This document shows positions 1 through 7,541 of a stretch of DNA of 64,000 nt, piece by piece (positions within the stretch are counted from its first letter, which is position 1; each line of letters begins with the position of its first letter). Below the pieces are notes generated by a model. It was given only the letters and a program-made list of their open reading frames with translations. It searched no databases and was not told the origin of the DNA. Location of the stretch: positions 145,209-209,208 of the forward strand of contig UCHV01000018.1 of the NCBI GenBank assembly GCA_900472395.1, read 5' to 3'. The DNA is from Hyphomicrobiales bacterium (lineage in GTDB: Bacteria; Pseudomonadota; Alphaproteobacteria; Rhizobiales; Rhizobiaceae). The translations under genes were made by a program, and so were the position numbers.

Positions 1-66
1 ATTATCGGCAAAAGCACACGTTACGATGTGTTCGTGAACGCGAAGATCATCCCGCCGACGTCATAA
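1..66 (+). CDS. C-terminal end of an unidentified protein (partial)
   Basis: Frame 1 is open from the first base of the window to a TAA at 64-66 and encodes 21 residues ending in VNAKIIPPTS. The composition looks like real protein and the frame ends just before the convergent frcK stop at 104, as a neighbouring gene would. The piece is too short to assign to a family. It could also be chance read-through of an open frame. Confidence 0.4.
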   Translation: MIGKSTRYDVFVNAKIIPPTS

Positions 67-103
67 TTGCCGCCCGCTCCTTTTATTGTTTTCCGGTCTC
101 GGA

Positions 104-727
104 TCAGGTTGTCAGTGTGCAATCCGCCGGCCGGCTGTGTTCGCGCACGAGGGCGCCGTTTTTCAGGTCGTTGCCCTCGGTTTTTGCGCGTGCGACCTCT
201 TCGGTAAACCCGAAGTCGAGCCATCGCTGCATCAGTCTCGCCTCCAGCACTGCAACTGGCGGAGAGATCAGGATGGAATAATCGAATTGCCCTTCAAGGG
301 CCGACCATGGCGCACGGTCGAGCAGAAGGTAATTGCCTTCCACCAGCACGAAACGTGTCGATTGCTCGACGATGCGGGCGGCTGCAATGGCAATTTCCCG
401 CGAGCGGTCGAAAACGGGAACGAGCACTTCCTGATCGCCTGCCTTCACTGCCCGGACAATATCGAGAAAACCACGTACATCGAAGGTTTCAGGGGAGCCT
501 TTGCGCGGTAGCAGGCCTTTTTCCCGCAGGACGGCGTCATCCATATGAAAACCGTCCATCGGCAATACTTCGGCGCTTTCGCCATGCTTTTGCAAAGCGG
601 TGGCGAGCTCGTCCGCCATGGTTGATTTGCCGGCGCCGGGCGGGCCGGCAATCGCGATGACAAAGCGTTTCATGTCGCCCGCACGGTCGATCAGTGTGCG
701 GGCGAGATTTTCATCCATCGACGTCAT
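104..727 (-). CDS. frcK: FrcK-like P-loop kinase of the fructose transport operon
   Basis: A 207-residue cytoplasmic P-loop kinase of the uridine kinase/pantothenate kinase type. The Walker A motif GPPGAGKST lies near residues 28-36 and is preceded by a beta strand (FVIAIA). A later VLVEGNYLLL stretch fits the Walker B region of this family. It is the last gene of frcBCAK; its ATG overlaps the TGA of frcA (ATGA), so the two are translationally coupled. In Sinorhizobium the frc operon imports fructose and some other monosaccharides, and FrcK is a kinase-like component whose exact substrate is not settled. The family call rests on the P-loop and on operon position; a specific sugar substrate cannot be read from the sequence. 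Confidence 0.85.
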   Translation of the reverse strand: MTSMDENLARTLIDRAGDMKRFVIAIAGPPGAGKSTMADELATALQKHGESAEVLPMDGFHMDDAVLREKGLLPRKGSPETFDVRGFLDIVRAVKAGDQEVLVPVFDRSREIAIAAARIVEQSTRFVLVEGNYLLLDRAPWSALEGQFDYSILISPPVAVLEARLMQRWLDFGFTEEVARAKTEGNDLKNGALVREHSRPADCTLTT

Positions 728-1518
728 GCGGCGATCGGTTCCGGAGCCTTGGCACCGGTCATGAAGGCGACGGCATCCGACATCGTGTAATCCTTGGGAT
801 TGATGACGGTCAGACGTTTGCCGAGGCGGTGGATGTGGATGCGGTCGGCGATTTCGAAGACATGCGGCATGTTGTGGGAAATCAGCACGATCGGAATACC
901 GCGCGAACGTACGTCGAGGATCAGCTCGAGCACGCGCCGGCTTTCCTTGACGCCGAGTGCCGCCGTCGGTTCATCGAGGATGATGACCTTCGAACCGAAA
1001 GCCGCCGCACGTGCCACCGCGACACCCTGGCGCTGGCCGCCCGAGAGCGTTTCGACCGCCTGGTTGATGTTCTGGATGGTCATCAGCCCAAGTTCGGAAA
1101 GCTTGTCGCGTGCCATCTTTTCCATGGCGCCGTGGTCGAGCTTGCGCAAAACCTTGCCCATGAAGCCGGGTTTGCGGATCTCGCGGCCTAGAAACATGTT
1201 GTCGGCGATGGAGAGCGCCGGTGACAGCGCGAGGTTCTGGTACACGGTTTCGATGCCGGCCTTGCGGGCTTCGATGGGAGAGTTGAAGTGGACCACTTCG
1301 CCATCCATGCGGATCTCGCCTTCGTCGGGCCGAATGGCGCCCGATATGGCCTTGATCAGCGAGGACTTTCCCGCGCCGTTGTCGCCGATCACGGCGAGGA
1401 TTTCGCCGGGATAGAGGTCAAAATCGGCATTGTCGATGGCGGTGACACGGCCGTAACGTTTGACGAGATTACGACCGGTGAGAATAGGTTTCCGTGTGTG
1501 AATGTTATCGTGGGGCAT
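724..1518 (-). CDS. frcA: Fructose ABC transporter ATP-binding protein FrcA
   Basis: A 264-residue single-domain ABC ATPase of the carbohydrate uptake (CUT2) class. Walker A GDNGAGKSS is at about residues 45-53, the signature LSGGQRQ near 150, and Walker B VIILDEPTAALG follows about 20 residues later. An H-loop (LISHNM) is present. The start chosen is the ATG at 1518, which overlaps the frcC TGA (TGATG); a longer open frame upstream is only read-through inside frcC. The protein is shorter than the double-domain RbsA/XylG ATPases, as is usual for FrcA, and should work as a homodimer with FrcC. It energises uptake of sugar delivered by FrcB. Confidence 0.93.
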   Translation of the reverse strand: MPHDNIHTRKPILTGRNLVKRYGRVTAIDNADFDLYPGEILAVIGDNGAGKSSLIKAISGAIRPDEGEIRMDGEVVHFNSPIEARKAGIETVYQNLALSPALSIADNMFLGREIRKPGFMGKVLRKLDHGAMEKMARDKLSELGLMTIQNINQAVETLSGGQRQGVAVARAAAFGSKVIILDEPTAALGVKESRRVLELILDVRSRGIPIVLISHNMPHVFEIADRIHIHRLGKRLTVINPKDYTMSDAVAFMTGAKAPEPIAA

Positions 1519-2597
1519 CAGCGTGAAGCCTTTCTGATCCATTGGTCGGCTGCAACAGCGACGATGATGAGAACGCCGATCAGGAGGTAGGTCCATTGCA
1601 CGTCGGTTCCGAGCAGACGCAGGCCGAGCGAAAAGACGCCGACAATGAGTGCGCCGAACATCATGCCGAGAATGGAGCCGCGGCCGCCGAACAGCGATAT
1701 GCCGCCGATCACCACGGCGGTGATCGATTCGATATTGGCGAACTGACCGGCCGTTGGCGAAACCGAGCCGATGCGGCCGATCAGCGCCCAGCCGGCAAGC
1801 GCACAGATGACGCCGGAGATGACGTAGACGGAAATCAGCATACGCTGCACGTTGACGCCGGAAAGGTCCGCCGCTTCGGGATCGTCGCCGACCGCATAAA
1901 GATGGCGGCCCCAGGCCGTGTGGTTGAGCACATACCAGAGCAGCGCCACCAGAAGGATCATGGCGATAACGCCATAGGTGAACACCGCACCCCCAAGTTT
2001 GAAGGTCTCTCCGAAGAATTGCAGGATCGGCGCATTTGTCTCGATTTCCTGCGCACGAATGGTTTCGTTGGCGGAATAGAGAAAATTGCTGGCAAGAACG
2101 ATCTGCCACATGCCGAGGGTGACGATGAAGGGCGGCAGTTTCACCTTGGCGATCAGCACGCCGTTGATGAAGCCGCAAAGCGCACCGGTGACAAAGCCAC
2201 AAAGGACGGCAAGCTCGGGAGGCATGCCATAACGGAAGGTGAACTGGCCCATCACCACCGATGAAAGAACCATGATCGCACCGACCGACAGATCGATGCC
2301 GGCGGTCATGATGACCAGTGACTGCGCGGCACCGACGATGCCGGTGATCGCCACCTGCTGCAGGATCAGCGTCAGCGAGAAGGCGGAAAAGAACTTTCCG
2401 CCAAGCGTCAGACCGAACACGAAAAGTGACACCACCAGCACGATCAGCGAAACGGCGGATGGATTTGAATGCAGAAAATGCCGGAATTTATGAAGGGCGG
2501 ACGGTCTGTCCTGTTCGAAGGACGCCACATCCTTCGAACTGTCCTTCAACACTTTTTCGTAGTCGTGATGCGGTGCGCTTGCCACTGGCTCGCTCAT
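1518..2597 (-). CDS. frcC: Fructose ABC transporter permease FrcC
   Basis: A 359-residue inner-membrane permease of the RbsC/BPD_transp_2 family. After a cytoplasmic N-terminal tail of about 50 residues the protein is a series of hydrophobic helices, beginning with the segment SLIVLVVSLFVFGLTL. Family hallmarks include TAGIDLSVGAIM near residue 100 and GGISLFGGRGS near 290. It forms the channel through which FrcA drives sugar import. It follows frcB after a 96-base gap containing a GC-rich hairpin, and its stop codon overlaps the frcA start. Confidence 0.92.
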   Translation of the reverse strand: MSEPVASAPHHDYEKVLKDSSKDVASFEQDRPSALHKFRHFLHSNPSAVSLIVLVVSLFVFGLTLGGKFFSAFSLTLILQQVAITGIVGAAQSLVIMTAGIDLSVGAIMVLSSVVMGQFTFRYGMPPELAVLCGFVTGALCGFINGVLIAKVKLPPFIVTLGMWQIVLASNFLYSANETIRAQEIETNAPILQFFGETFKLGGAVFTYGVIAMILLVALLWYVLNHTAWGRHLYAVGDDPEAADLSGVNVQRMLISVYVISGVICALAGWALIGRIGSVSPTAGQFANIESITAVVIGGISLFGGRGSILGMMFGALIVGVFSLGLRLLGTDVQWTYLLIGVLIIVAVAADQWIRKASR

Positions 2598-2645
2598 GAA
2601 ATCCTCCCGCTTTGTCGTGTTCCCCGTTCAGGCCGGGTTGCCGTG

Positions 2646-2676
2646 GCGGGCCGATGACACTTCGCCACCGGCCCGC
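2646..2676 (-). promoter_or_regulatory. Intercistronic hairpin between frcB and frcC
   Basis: The 8-base arms at 2646-2653 (GCGGGCCG) and 2669-2676 (CGGCCCGC) are perfectly complementary with a 15-base loop and lie 17 bases after the frcB stop. No U-run follows. Such hairpins between a binding-protein gene and its permease gene commonly protect the 3' end of the binding-protein message and lower downstream expression. The hairpin is seen; the role is inferred. Confidence 0.45.
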
Positions 2677-2693
2677 AAAGACTGGCTAGAGGC

Positions 2694-3719
2694 TTAGCCC
2701 CAGCACTTTCCAAGACCTTCCTTGGTGTCGATCGACTTGATCGACGGAACGGGCTTGTCGGTGACAAGCGTCACGCCGGTATCGAAGAAGTTCTTGCCCT
2801 CGGTAGGCTTCGGCTTTTCGCCGCTATCGGCAAACTTCTTGATCGCCTCGATGCCAAGGGCCGCCATCTGCAGCGGGTATTGCTGTGAGGTGGCACCGAT
2901 AGCGCCATCGGCAACGTTCTTGACGCCCGGGCAACCGCCGTCGACCGAAACGATCAGCACGTCCTTTTCGCGGCCGACCGATTTCAGCGCTTCATATGCG
3001 CCGGCAGCGGCCGGTTCGTTGATGGTGTGGACGACGTTGATCGTCGGGTCCTTCTGGAGAAGGTTTTCCATCGCCGTGCGGCCGCCTTCTTCATTGCCGT
3101 TGGTGATGTCGTGGCCAACGATACGGGCGTCATCCTCGTCACCGATCTTGTTCGGATCTTTCGGATCGATGCCGAAGCCGATCATGAAACCCTGGTCGCG
3201 AAGAATATCGACGGAAGGCTGCGACGGCGTAAGATCGAGAAACGCCACCTTGGCATCCTTTGCCTTGTCGCCGAGCGTATCCTTGGCCCACTGGCCGATC
3301 AGCTTGCCGGCGAGAAGGTTGTCGGTGGCAAAGGTCATGTCGGCGGCATCGATCGGCTCAAGCGGCGTATCGAGAGCGATGACCAGAAGGCCGGCATCGC
3401 GTGCCTTTTTCAGGTTCGGCACGATGCCCTTGGTGTCTGACGCGGTGATCAGGATGCCCTTGGCGCCGTCGGCGATGCAGGTCTCGATGGCGGCCACCTG
3501 GCTTTCACTGTCACCATCGATCTTGCCGGCATAGGATTTCAACGTCACACCAAGTTCCTTGGCCTTGGCGGTCGCACCCTCCTTCATTTTCACAAAGAAG
3601 GGGTTGGTGTCGGTCTTTGTGATCAGGCAGGCGGAAACGTCTGCCGCCTGTACCGGGGCGGCAAACACGACACCGAGTGCCAGCGCAGCAAAGGACAACG
3701 ACAATGCGGATTTTTTCAT
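2694..3719 (-). CDS. frcB: Fructose-binding periplasmic protein FrcB
   Basis: A 341-residue periplasmic sugar-binding protein of the RbsB/Peripla_BP_4 type. The N-terminus [16 protein letters not shown] is a signal peptide with probable cleavage after PVQA near residue 25. The mature part starts with the typical [20 protein letters not shown] strand-helix, and the [11 protein letters not shown] and [16 protein letters not shown] segments match the family hinge and ligand regions. It is the first gene of frcBCAK, so it is expected to be the most abundant product. Its promoter overlaps a palindromic operator, and a ROK-family regulator is divergently encoded upstream. Confidence 0.93.
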   Translation of the reverse strand: MKKSALSLSFAALALGVVFAAPVQAADVSACLITKTDTNPFFVKMKEGATAKAKELGVTLKSYAGKIDGDSESQVAAIETCIADGAKGILITASDTKGIVPNLKKARDAGLLVIALDTPLEPIDAADMTFATDNLLAGKLIGQWAKDTLGDKAKDAKVAFLDLTPSQPSVDILRDQGFMIGFGIDPKDPNKIGDEDDARIVGHDITNGNEEGGRTAMENLLQKDPTINVVHTINEPAAAGAYEALKSVGREKDVLIVSVDGGCPGVKNVADGAIGATSQQYPLQMAALGIEAIKKFADSGEKPKPTEGKNFFDTGVTLVTDKPVPSIKSIDTKEGLGKCWG

Positions 3720-3819
3720 GATCTCCTCCCAGAGACGAAGTCCGCGGGCTGCGGACGGGGTTCGGTATCAATGCAGGTCGGATTGAGCCCAGGTGTCTCC
3801 TCCAGACATTCCTGCATCC

Positions 3820-3840
3820 TTGCGATTTGCATAATCGCAA
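3820..3840. promoter_or_regulatory. 21-bp palindromic operator in the frcB/ROK regulator intergenic region
   Basis: TTGCGATT-TGCAT-AATCGCAA is a perfect inverted repeat of two 8-base arms with a 5-base centre. It lies between the divergent frcB and ROK regulator genes and overlaps the -10 region proposed for frcB. The obvious candidate ligand is the neighbouring ROK protein acting as a repressor. The repeat is seen directly; the binding protein is inferred. Confidence 0.6.
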
Positions 3841-3858
3841 AAGAAAATCCGCTGTCAA
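3831..3858 (-). promoter_or_regulatory. Putative sigma-70 promoter of frcBCAK
   Basis: On the minus strand a perfect -35 TTGACA (3858-3853) is followed after 16 bases by GATTAT (3836-3831) as a candidate -10 element. The -10 lies inside the 21-bp palindrome, so a protein bound there would block polymerase. The leader to the frcB ATG would be roughly 105 bases. Confidence 0.5.
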
Positions 3859-3939
3859 TAATTAATTCCGATTGAATTATTTATCTCATCTTGTCATGTT
3901 GCGTGCGGCGTGAGAGAGCGAAGGCAAGGGAGGTGCTGG

Positions 3940-5172
3940 ATGTCGATCACCGAAGGCCCGCTTGCCGGGCCTGTTTCATCCGCCGGTTTTTCGGGTGGTT
4001 CCAATCAGACGCGGGTACGCGCCTATAACGAGCGGCTTGTCCTGTCGCTGGTGCGGCTGCATGGCGCGCTTTCGAAGGCGGATATCACCCGGTTGAGCGG
4101 CCTGTCGGCGCAGACGGCCTCGGTCATCATGCGGGCGCTGGAAAAAGACGGCCTACTTTTGCGCGGCGAACCATTGCGTGGTCGCGTCGGCCAGCCGTCG
4201 GTGCCAATGCGGCTCAATCCCGATGCCGTCCTGTCCTTCGGGGTGAAGATCGGCCGCCGAAGCGCCGATCTGGTGCTGATGGATTTTGTCGGCAACGTGC
4301 GTAAACGTTATCACGAAACCTACGCCTATCCGCTGCCCCAGGAAATTCTAAGGATCATCACGAATGGTCTCGACGATATCGAAAAGCAGATGAGTGCGGA
4401 GGAGCAGGCGCGTATCGCCGGTATCGGCATTGCTGCGCCTTTCGAGCTTTGGAACTGGGCAGACGAGATCGGTGCACCCTCCGGCGCCATGGAGGTCTGG
4501 CATGGTGTCGACCTCCAGGCCGAAGTCGCGTCGCGGGTGGCTCACCCGGTCTATCTGCAAAATGATGCGACCAGCGCCTGCGGGGCCGAACTGGTTTTTG
4601 GCGTCGGACCGACCTATCCGGATTTTATCTACCTGTTCATCGGCTCCTTCATCGGTGGCGGTATCGTTTTGAATTCCAGTATCTTTTCCGGCCGCACCGG
4701 CACGGCCGGCGCCGTGGGGCCGCTGCCGGTACGCGGTAAAAACGGTGAAAACCGCCAGCTTCTCGATATCGCCTCGATCTTCGTTCTGGAAAACATGCTG
4801 CGGGAGCGTGATATCGATCCCCAACCACTCTGGTATTCGGCCGACGAATGGGTCGATTTCGGCGAACCGCTGGAATTGTGGATACAGGCAACGGCTGCGG
4901 CCCTGGCGCAGGCGATCGTCGCGGCAGCCTCCATCATCGACTTCGGTGCCGCCGTCATCGATGGCGGTTTTCCGGCGTGGGTTCGAAAGCGTATCGTCAC
5001 CGCAACACTGGAAGCCGTCGAGCGTCTCGACCTTCGCGGTGTGGTCATTCCCGATATCATCGAAGGCAAGGTGGGTTCGCAGGCGCGCGCCATCGGTGGC
5101 GCAAGCCTGCCGATCTTTGCCCGTTACCTGACGGATCAGTCCGTGCTTCTGAAGGACATCAGCGAAGCCTGA
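3940..5172 (+). CDS. ROK-family transcriptional regulator, probable frc repressor
   Basis: A 410-residue protein with an N-terminal winged helix-turn-helix (ADITRLSGLSAQTASVIMRA, about residues 46-65) and a C-terminal ROK sugar-kinase-like domain. The start is the ATG at 3940, preceded by a good ribosome site (GGGAGG); an in-frame GTG at 3910 is further from any such site. The ROK domain lacks the usual CxCGxxGC zinc motif (the equivalent area reads PVRGKNGENRQ), so it is more likely a sugar sensor than a kinase. It is divergent from frcBCAK with a palindrome between them, which points to control of fructose uptake. The ligand is not known from sequence. Confidence 0.85.
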   Translation: MSITEGPLAGPVSSAGFSGGSNQTRVRAYNERLVLSLVRLHGALSKADITRLSGLSAQTASVIMRALEKDGLLLRGEPLRGRVGQPSVPMRLNPDAVLSFGVKIGRRSADLVLMDFVGNVRKRYHETYAYPLPQEILRIITNGLDDIEKQMSAEEQARIAGIGIAAPFELWNWADEIGAPSGAMEVWHGVDLQAEVASRVAHPVYLQNDATSACGAELVFGVGPTYPDFIYLFIGSFIGGGIVLNSSIFSGRTGTAGAVGPLPVRGKNGENRQLLDIASIFVLENMLRERDIDPQPLWYSADEWVDFGEPLELWIQATAAALAQAIVAAASIIDFGAAVIDGGFPAWVRKRIVTATLEAVERLDLRGVVIPDIIEGKVGSQARAIGGASLPIFARYLTDQSVLLKDISEA

Positions 5173-5185
5173 GCCGGGCTCAGTC

Positions 5186-5689
5186 TCAGGCTTTCTGATC
5201 CCGCAGCCAGGTCTCGAGAGCCGCGATGACGACCAGCCGCAGGCTGGCGTTTCTGGCAAGCGCGCGGATGAAAGATCGGCCTTCCGATGGGAAGCCGGCT
5301 TCTTTCATGACGTCGGTCGGCGACAGTTTTCGCGTCGCCATAATGGCTTCGATCCGGTTGATGGTTTGCGGCAGAAGATAACGGCCATTGGCGATCAGTG
5401 CCGATGGCTGCATTGTGGCAGGCAGGGCGGGGCCTGCTTTCCGGCCGGAACCGATCTGCATCAGAAACTGTTCGCGCTCCTGTGCATTCGCCTTGCCCCA
5501 TGCCTTCAGAAGTTTTTCGGCGGGCGTCGGTCTGGTGGCGAGCCCGGCTTTTACCAGCGCCTTCTTCAATGATGGGATGCGACCGGCAACGAGATCCGCG
5601 TGGATGTCCGGAAAGTCCCTTTTCAGCCGCTGTCCGGCCATGGACTGGCGCTTGCGCGTCTTCGACATCGATACCCCATTCATGCTCAC
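5186..5689 (-). CDS. Hypothetical basic protein with DNA-binding-like helices
   Basis: A product of about 167 residues that I do not recognise. The N-terminus is basic (KTRKRQSMAGQRLKRDF) and is followed by HADLVAGRIPSLKKALVKAGL, which has the rhythm of a helix-turn-helix, and a charged helical region. The C-terminal half contains a second helical block (INRIEAIMATRKLSPTDVMKEAG). There is no signal peptide or membrane segment. An AAGGAG ribosome site sits 5 bases before a GTG at 5689 and 11 before an ATG at 5683, so either can be the start. It is convergent with the ROK regulator, 13 bases away. A DNA-binding role is only a guess. Confidence 0.6.
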   Translation of the reverse strand: MSMNGVSMSKTRKRQSMAGQRLKRDFPDIHADLVAGRIPSLKKALVKAGLATRPTPAEKLLKAWGKANAQEREQFLMQIGSGRKAGPALPATMQPSALIANGRYLLPQTINRIEAIMATRKLSPTDVMKEAGFPSEGRSFIRALARNASLRLVVIAALETWLRDQKA

Positions 5690-5844
5690 CGGTTCTCCTT
5701 AAGAGGCCCGCTCTCTGGATGCCATAGAAAACCTCACTTGCTGCCGTCCGCTTCCCAGGATCGTCGACGTTTTATTAATCTTTGCAGGCTATGGCCGAAT
5801 CAAAGGCCCGCATGATGCGGGATCAAAAGGAAGGATTCCTTGTC

Positions 5845-6351
5845 ATGCTCACACGATTGGTCGTGTCGGCAAGCCTTGCGGTATTCATTGCCACCCAGGC
5901 ACCGGCCATGCTTGCCTCCGGCAAGGATTCCGAGAGCACCGCCTCGCAGCCCGTTTCCCAACAGGTTTTGCCCCGCGCCCCGAATAGCGCCATGCTGAAG
6001 GTCGGTCGGGATGGCCATTTCAGCGGCCATTTCTTCTTCAATGGCCAGCCGCTTGTCGGTGTCGTCGATACGGGCGCCACGTTTGTCGGATTGAACGAGG
6101 CCGTGGCCGTTGAGGTCGGCATCCGGGTGGAGGATCTTGTTTATGATTATACCGTTGCGACCGCTGCCGGCGATGTGAAAGCGGCGCGTGTCAACCTCGC
6201 CAGCCTGGCGGTGGGAGGCGTGTCGCTCAAGGATGTCGATGCCCTTGTCCTTCGCAACAACGCCTTGCCCGCCAGTCTTATCGGAATGAGCTTTCTCGGC
6301 CGCCTTTCCTCCTATGGAGTGGCAGGCGATACGATGCGTCTGGTGCAATAA
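5845..6351 (+). CDS. Secreted retropepsin-like aspartic protease (TIGR02281/clan AA family)
   Basis: A protein of about 168 residues with a signal peptide (MLTRLVVSASLAVFIATQAPA) and a single retropepsin-like domain. The active-site triad is visible as VVDTGATFVGL, the DTGA motif of clan AA proteases, and a late hydrophobic ALPASLIGMSFLGRL segment closes the domain as in TIGR02281 proteins. The start at ATG 5845 has AAGGAAGG about 10 bases upstream; in-frame ATGs at 5791, 5812 and 5815 would spoil the signal peptide. Family members are periplasmic or membrane-anchored and probably dimerise to form the active site. The substrate is unknown. It is monocistronic, upstream of the cellulose operon. 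Confidence 0.82.
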   Translation: MLTRLVVSASLAVFIATQAPAMLASGKDSESTASQPVSQQVLPRAPNSAMLKVGRDGHFSGHFFFNGQPLVGVVDTGATFVGLNEAVAVEVGIRVEDLVYDYTVATAAGDVKAARVNLASLAVGGVSLKDVDALVLRNNALPASLIGMSFLGRLSSYGVAGDTMRLVQ

Positions 6352-6369
6352 GCGGCGCCCAGTGTCGTC

Positions 6370-6382
6370 TGTTTGTCAAACA
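6370..6382. promoter_or_regulatory. 13-bp inverted repeat upstream of the cellulose operon
   Basis: TGTTTG-T-CAAACA is a perfect palindrome 19 bases after the protease stop and 35 bases upstream of the proposed bcsN -35 element. It is short enough to be chance but is suitably placed for an operator. A second, looser repeat (GTTAA...TTAAC) follows near 6405-6421. Confidence 0.35.
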
Positions 6383-6416
6383 GCCGACTTTTTCTGGGAA
6401 TAGCGTTAACCTGCGA

Positions 6417-6446
6417 TTAACAAATTGGTTACTAAAACGCTAATAT
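6417..6446 (+). promoter_or_regulatory. Putative promoter of the bcsN-A-B-Z-K operon
   Basis: TTAACA (6417-6422) and TAATAT (6441-6446) are separated by 18 bases in an AT-richer patch of the 167-base gap before bcsN. The -10 is a close match to TATAAT. The leader would be about 65 bases. Proposed by eye only. Confidence 0.45.
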
Positions 6447-6518
6447 TGCCCGCGCAGCACGTGCGAATCAGCTTTGATGCGCGCAGCGTGAACCAGACCT
6501 TTAAACCGCGGCTGCCTT

Positions 6519-7487
6519 ATGAAATCGATTGCGACGACAGTTCTGTTGATGGCGGCCCTCGCGGGCTGCAGTTCCACTGCCGGGGTCGACCGTTTTCAGC
6601 CCACCCGCGTGGTTTCCGCCACTGAAGCTTTGGTCTTTCCACCGCCCGGCGGGCCGGCCATCGTCGCCGTCGTCGAGAGGCGGTATCGAAACGGTATCGA
6701 ACAGGATATCGCGCTGCGCACGCAGTCTTCCGTTCCCGGCCAGAATTCGATCAAGGTTAAGTTCGTCGGCCCCGGCATGGAAGGCACGAATACAGACAAG
6801 ACGCTGTCTTCGGCTCGCCTGACGGATAGCGCAGTCATTCGTGAAATGCGCACCGCCGTGCCGGGCATCGCCATGGCGCGTACTGCAAGTTACCTCCAGA
6901 ATAATTACGGCGCCTTCAGTTATGCCGTCGGCAGAAGTCGCAGCGGCGATACCTGCGTTTACGGATGGCAGCAAATCCGCTCAAGCACCGACGCCCGCAA
7001 CACGCTCCACAATCTCGGCGTCGTTCAGATGCGATTGCGGCTGTGCGATGCACAGCAGTCGGAACAGTCGCTGCTGGCCACGATGTATGGTTACACGATC
7101 AACGGTTCCTTCACCGGCTGGCAGTGGAACCCCTATGGCCGACCCGACGGTGCAAACCCGAACCTTGGCCGGCCCGGGCATCCGGTCTATCCTGCAGCCG
7201 CAGCGGTCGATCATTATGCCGCGCCGCTCGGCTACGAACCGGCACCGACTGTGCGTCGCGTCTCAGCGTCTGCACCTGCCCGTGCGCGGGTTGCACCGGC
7301 CCGACAGCCCGCCCGTAGCGTTGCGCCGGCCGCATCGATAATCCCGACCGGACCCATGGTGCCGCTGCCGCCAACCGGGTCGTCGATATCCGGCAGTGCT
7401 CCGGCAAACGGGCGCCCATCTGCCCAGAATCAAAATTCCATGCGGGTGCCGACCCCGGATTGCGTCGGTGGCAGCAACAGCTGCTGA
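6519..7487 (+). CDS. bcsN: Cellulose biosynthesis protein BcsN (lipoprotein)
   Basis: A 322-residue protein with a lipoprotein signal: MKSIATTVLLMAALAGC with lipobox LAGC, so Cys17 is probably acylated and the protein anchored in the outer membrane or periplasm. The middle part (residues about 30-220) fits the BcsN family found only in rhizobial type III cellulose operons. The C-terminal 90 residues are a low-complexity Ala/Pro/Ser region. It lies 54 bases upstream of bcsA on the same strand and is the first gene of the operon. Its biochemical role has not been established; it may take part in assembling or exporting the glucan. The ribosome site before the ATG is weak. Confidence 0.82.
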   Translation: MKSIATTVLLMAALAGCSSTAGVDRFQPTRVVSATEALVFPPPGGPAIVAVVERRYRNGIEQDIALRTQSSVPGQNSIKVKFVGPGMEGTNTDKTLSSARLTDSAVIREMRTAVPGIAMARTASYLQNNYGAFSYAVGRSRSGDTCVYGWQQIRSSTDARNTLHNLGVVQMRLRLCDAQQSEQSLLATMYGYTINGSFTGWQWNPYGRPDGANPNLGRPGHPVYPAAAAVDHYAAPLGYEPAPTVRRVSASAPARARVAPARQPARSVAPAASIIPTGPMVPLPPTGSSISGSAPANGRPSAQNQNSMRVPTPDCVGGSNSC

Positions 7488-7541
7488 TGACGACGACGGA
7501 TCGGATTGAAGTTGCGCAAGAACGGCGCGGGGAGTTCTGAA

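Noticed and set aside
4348..5259. 303-codon antisense frame over the ROK regulator
   Set aside because: Shadow of the sense gene; no ribosome site and no family resemblance.
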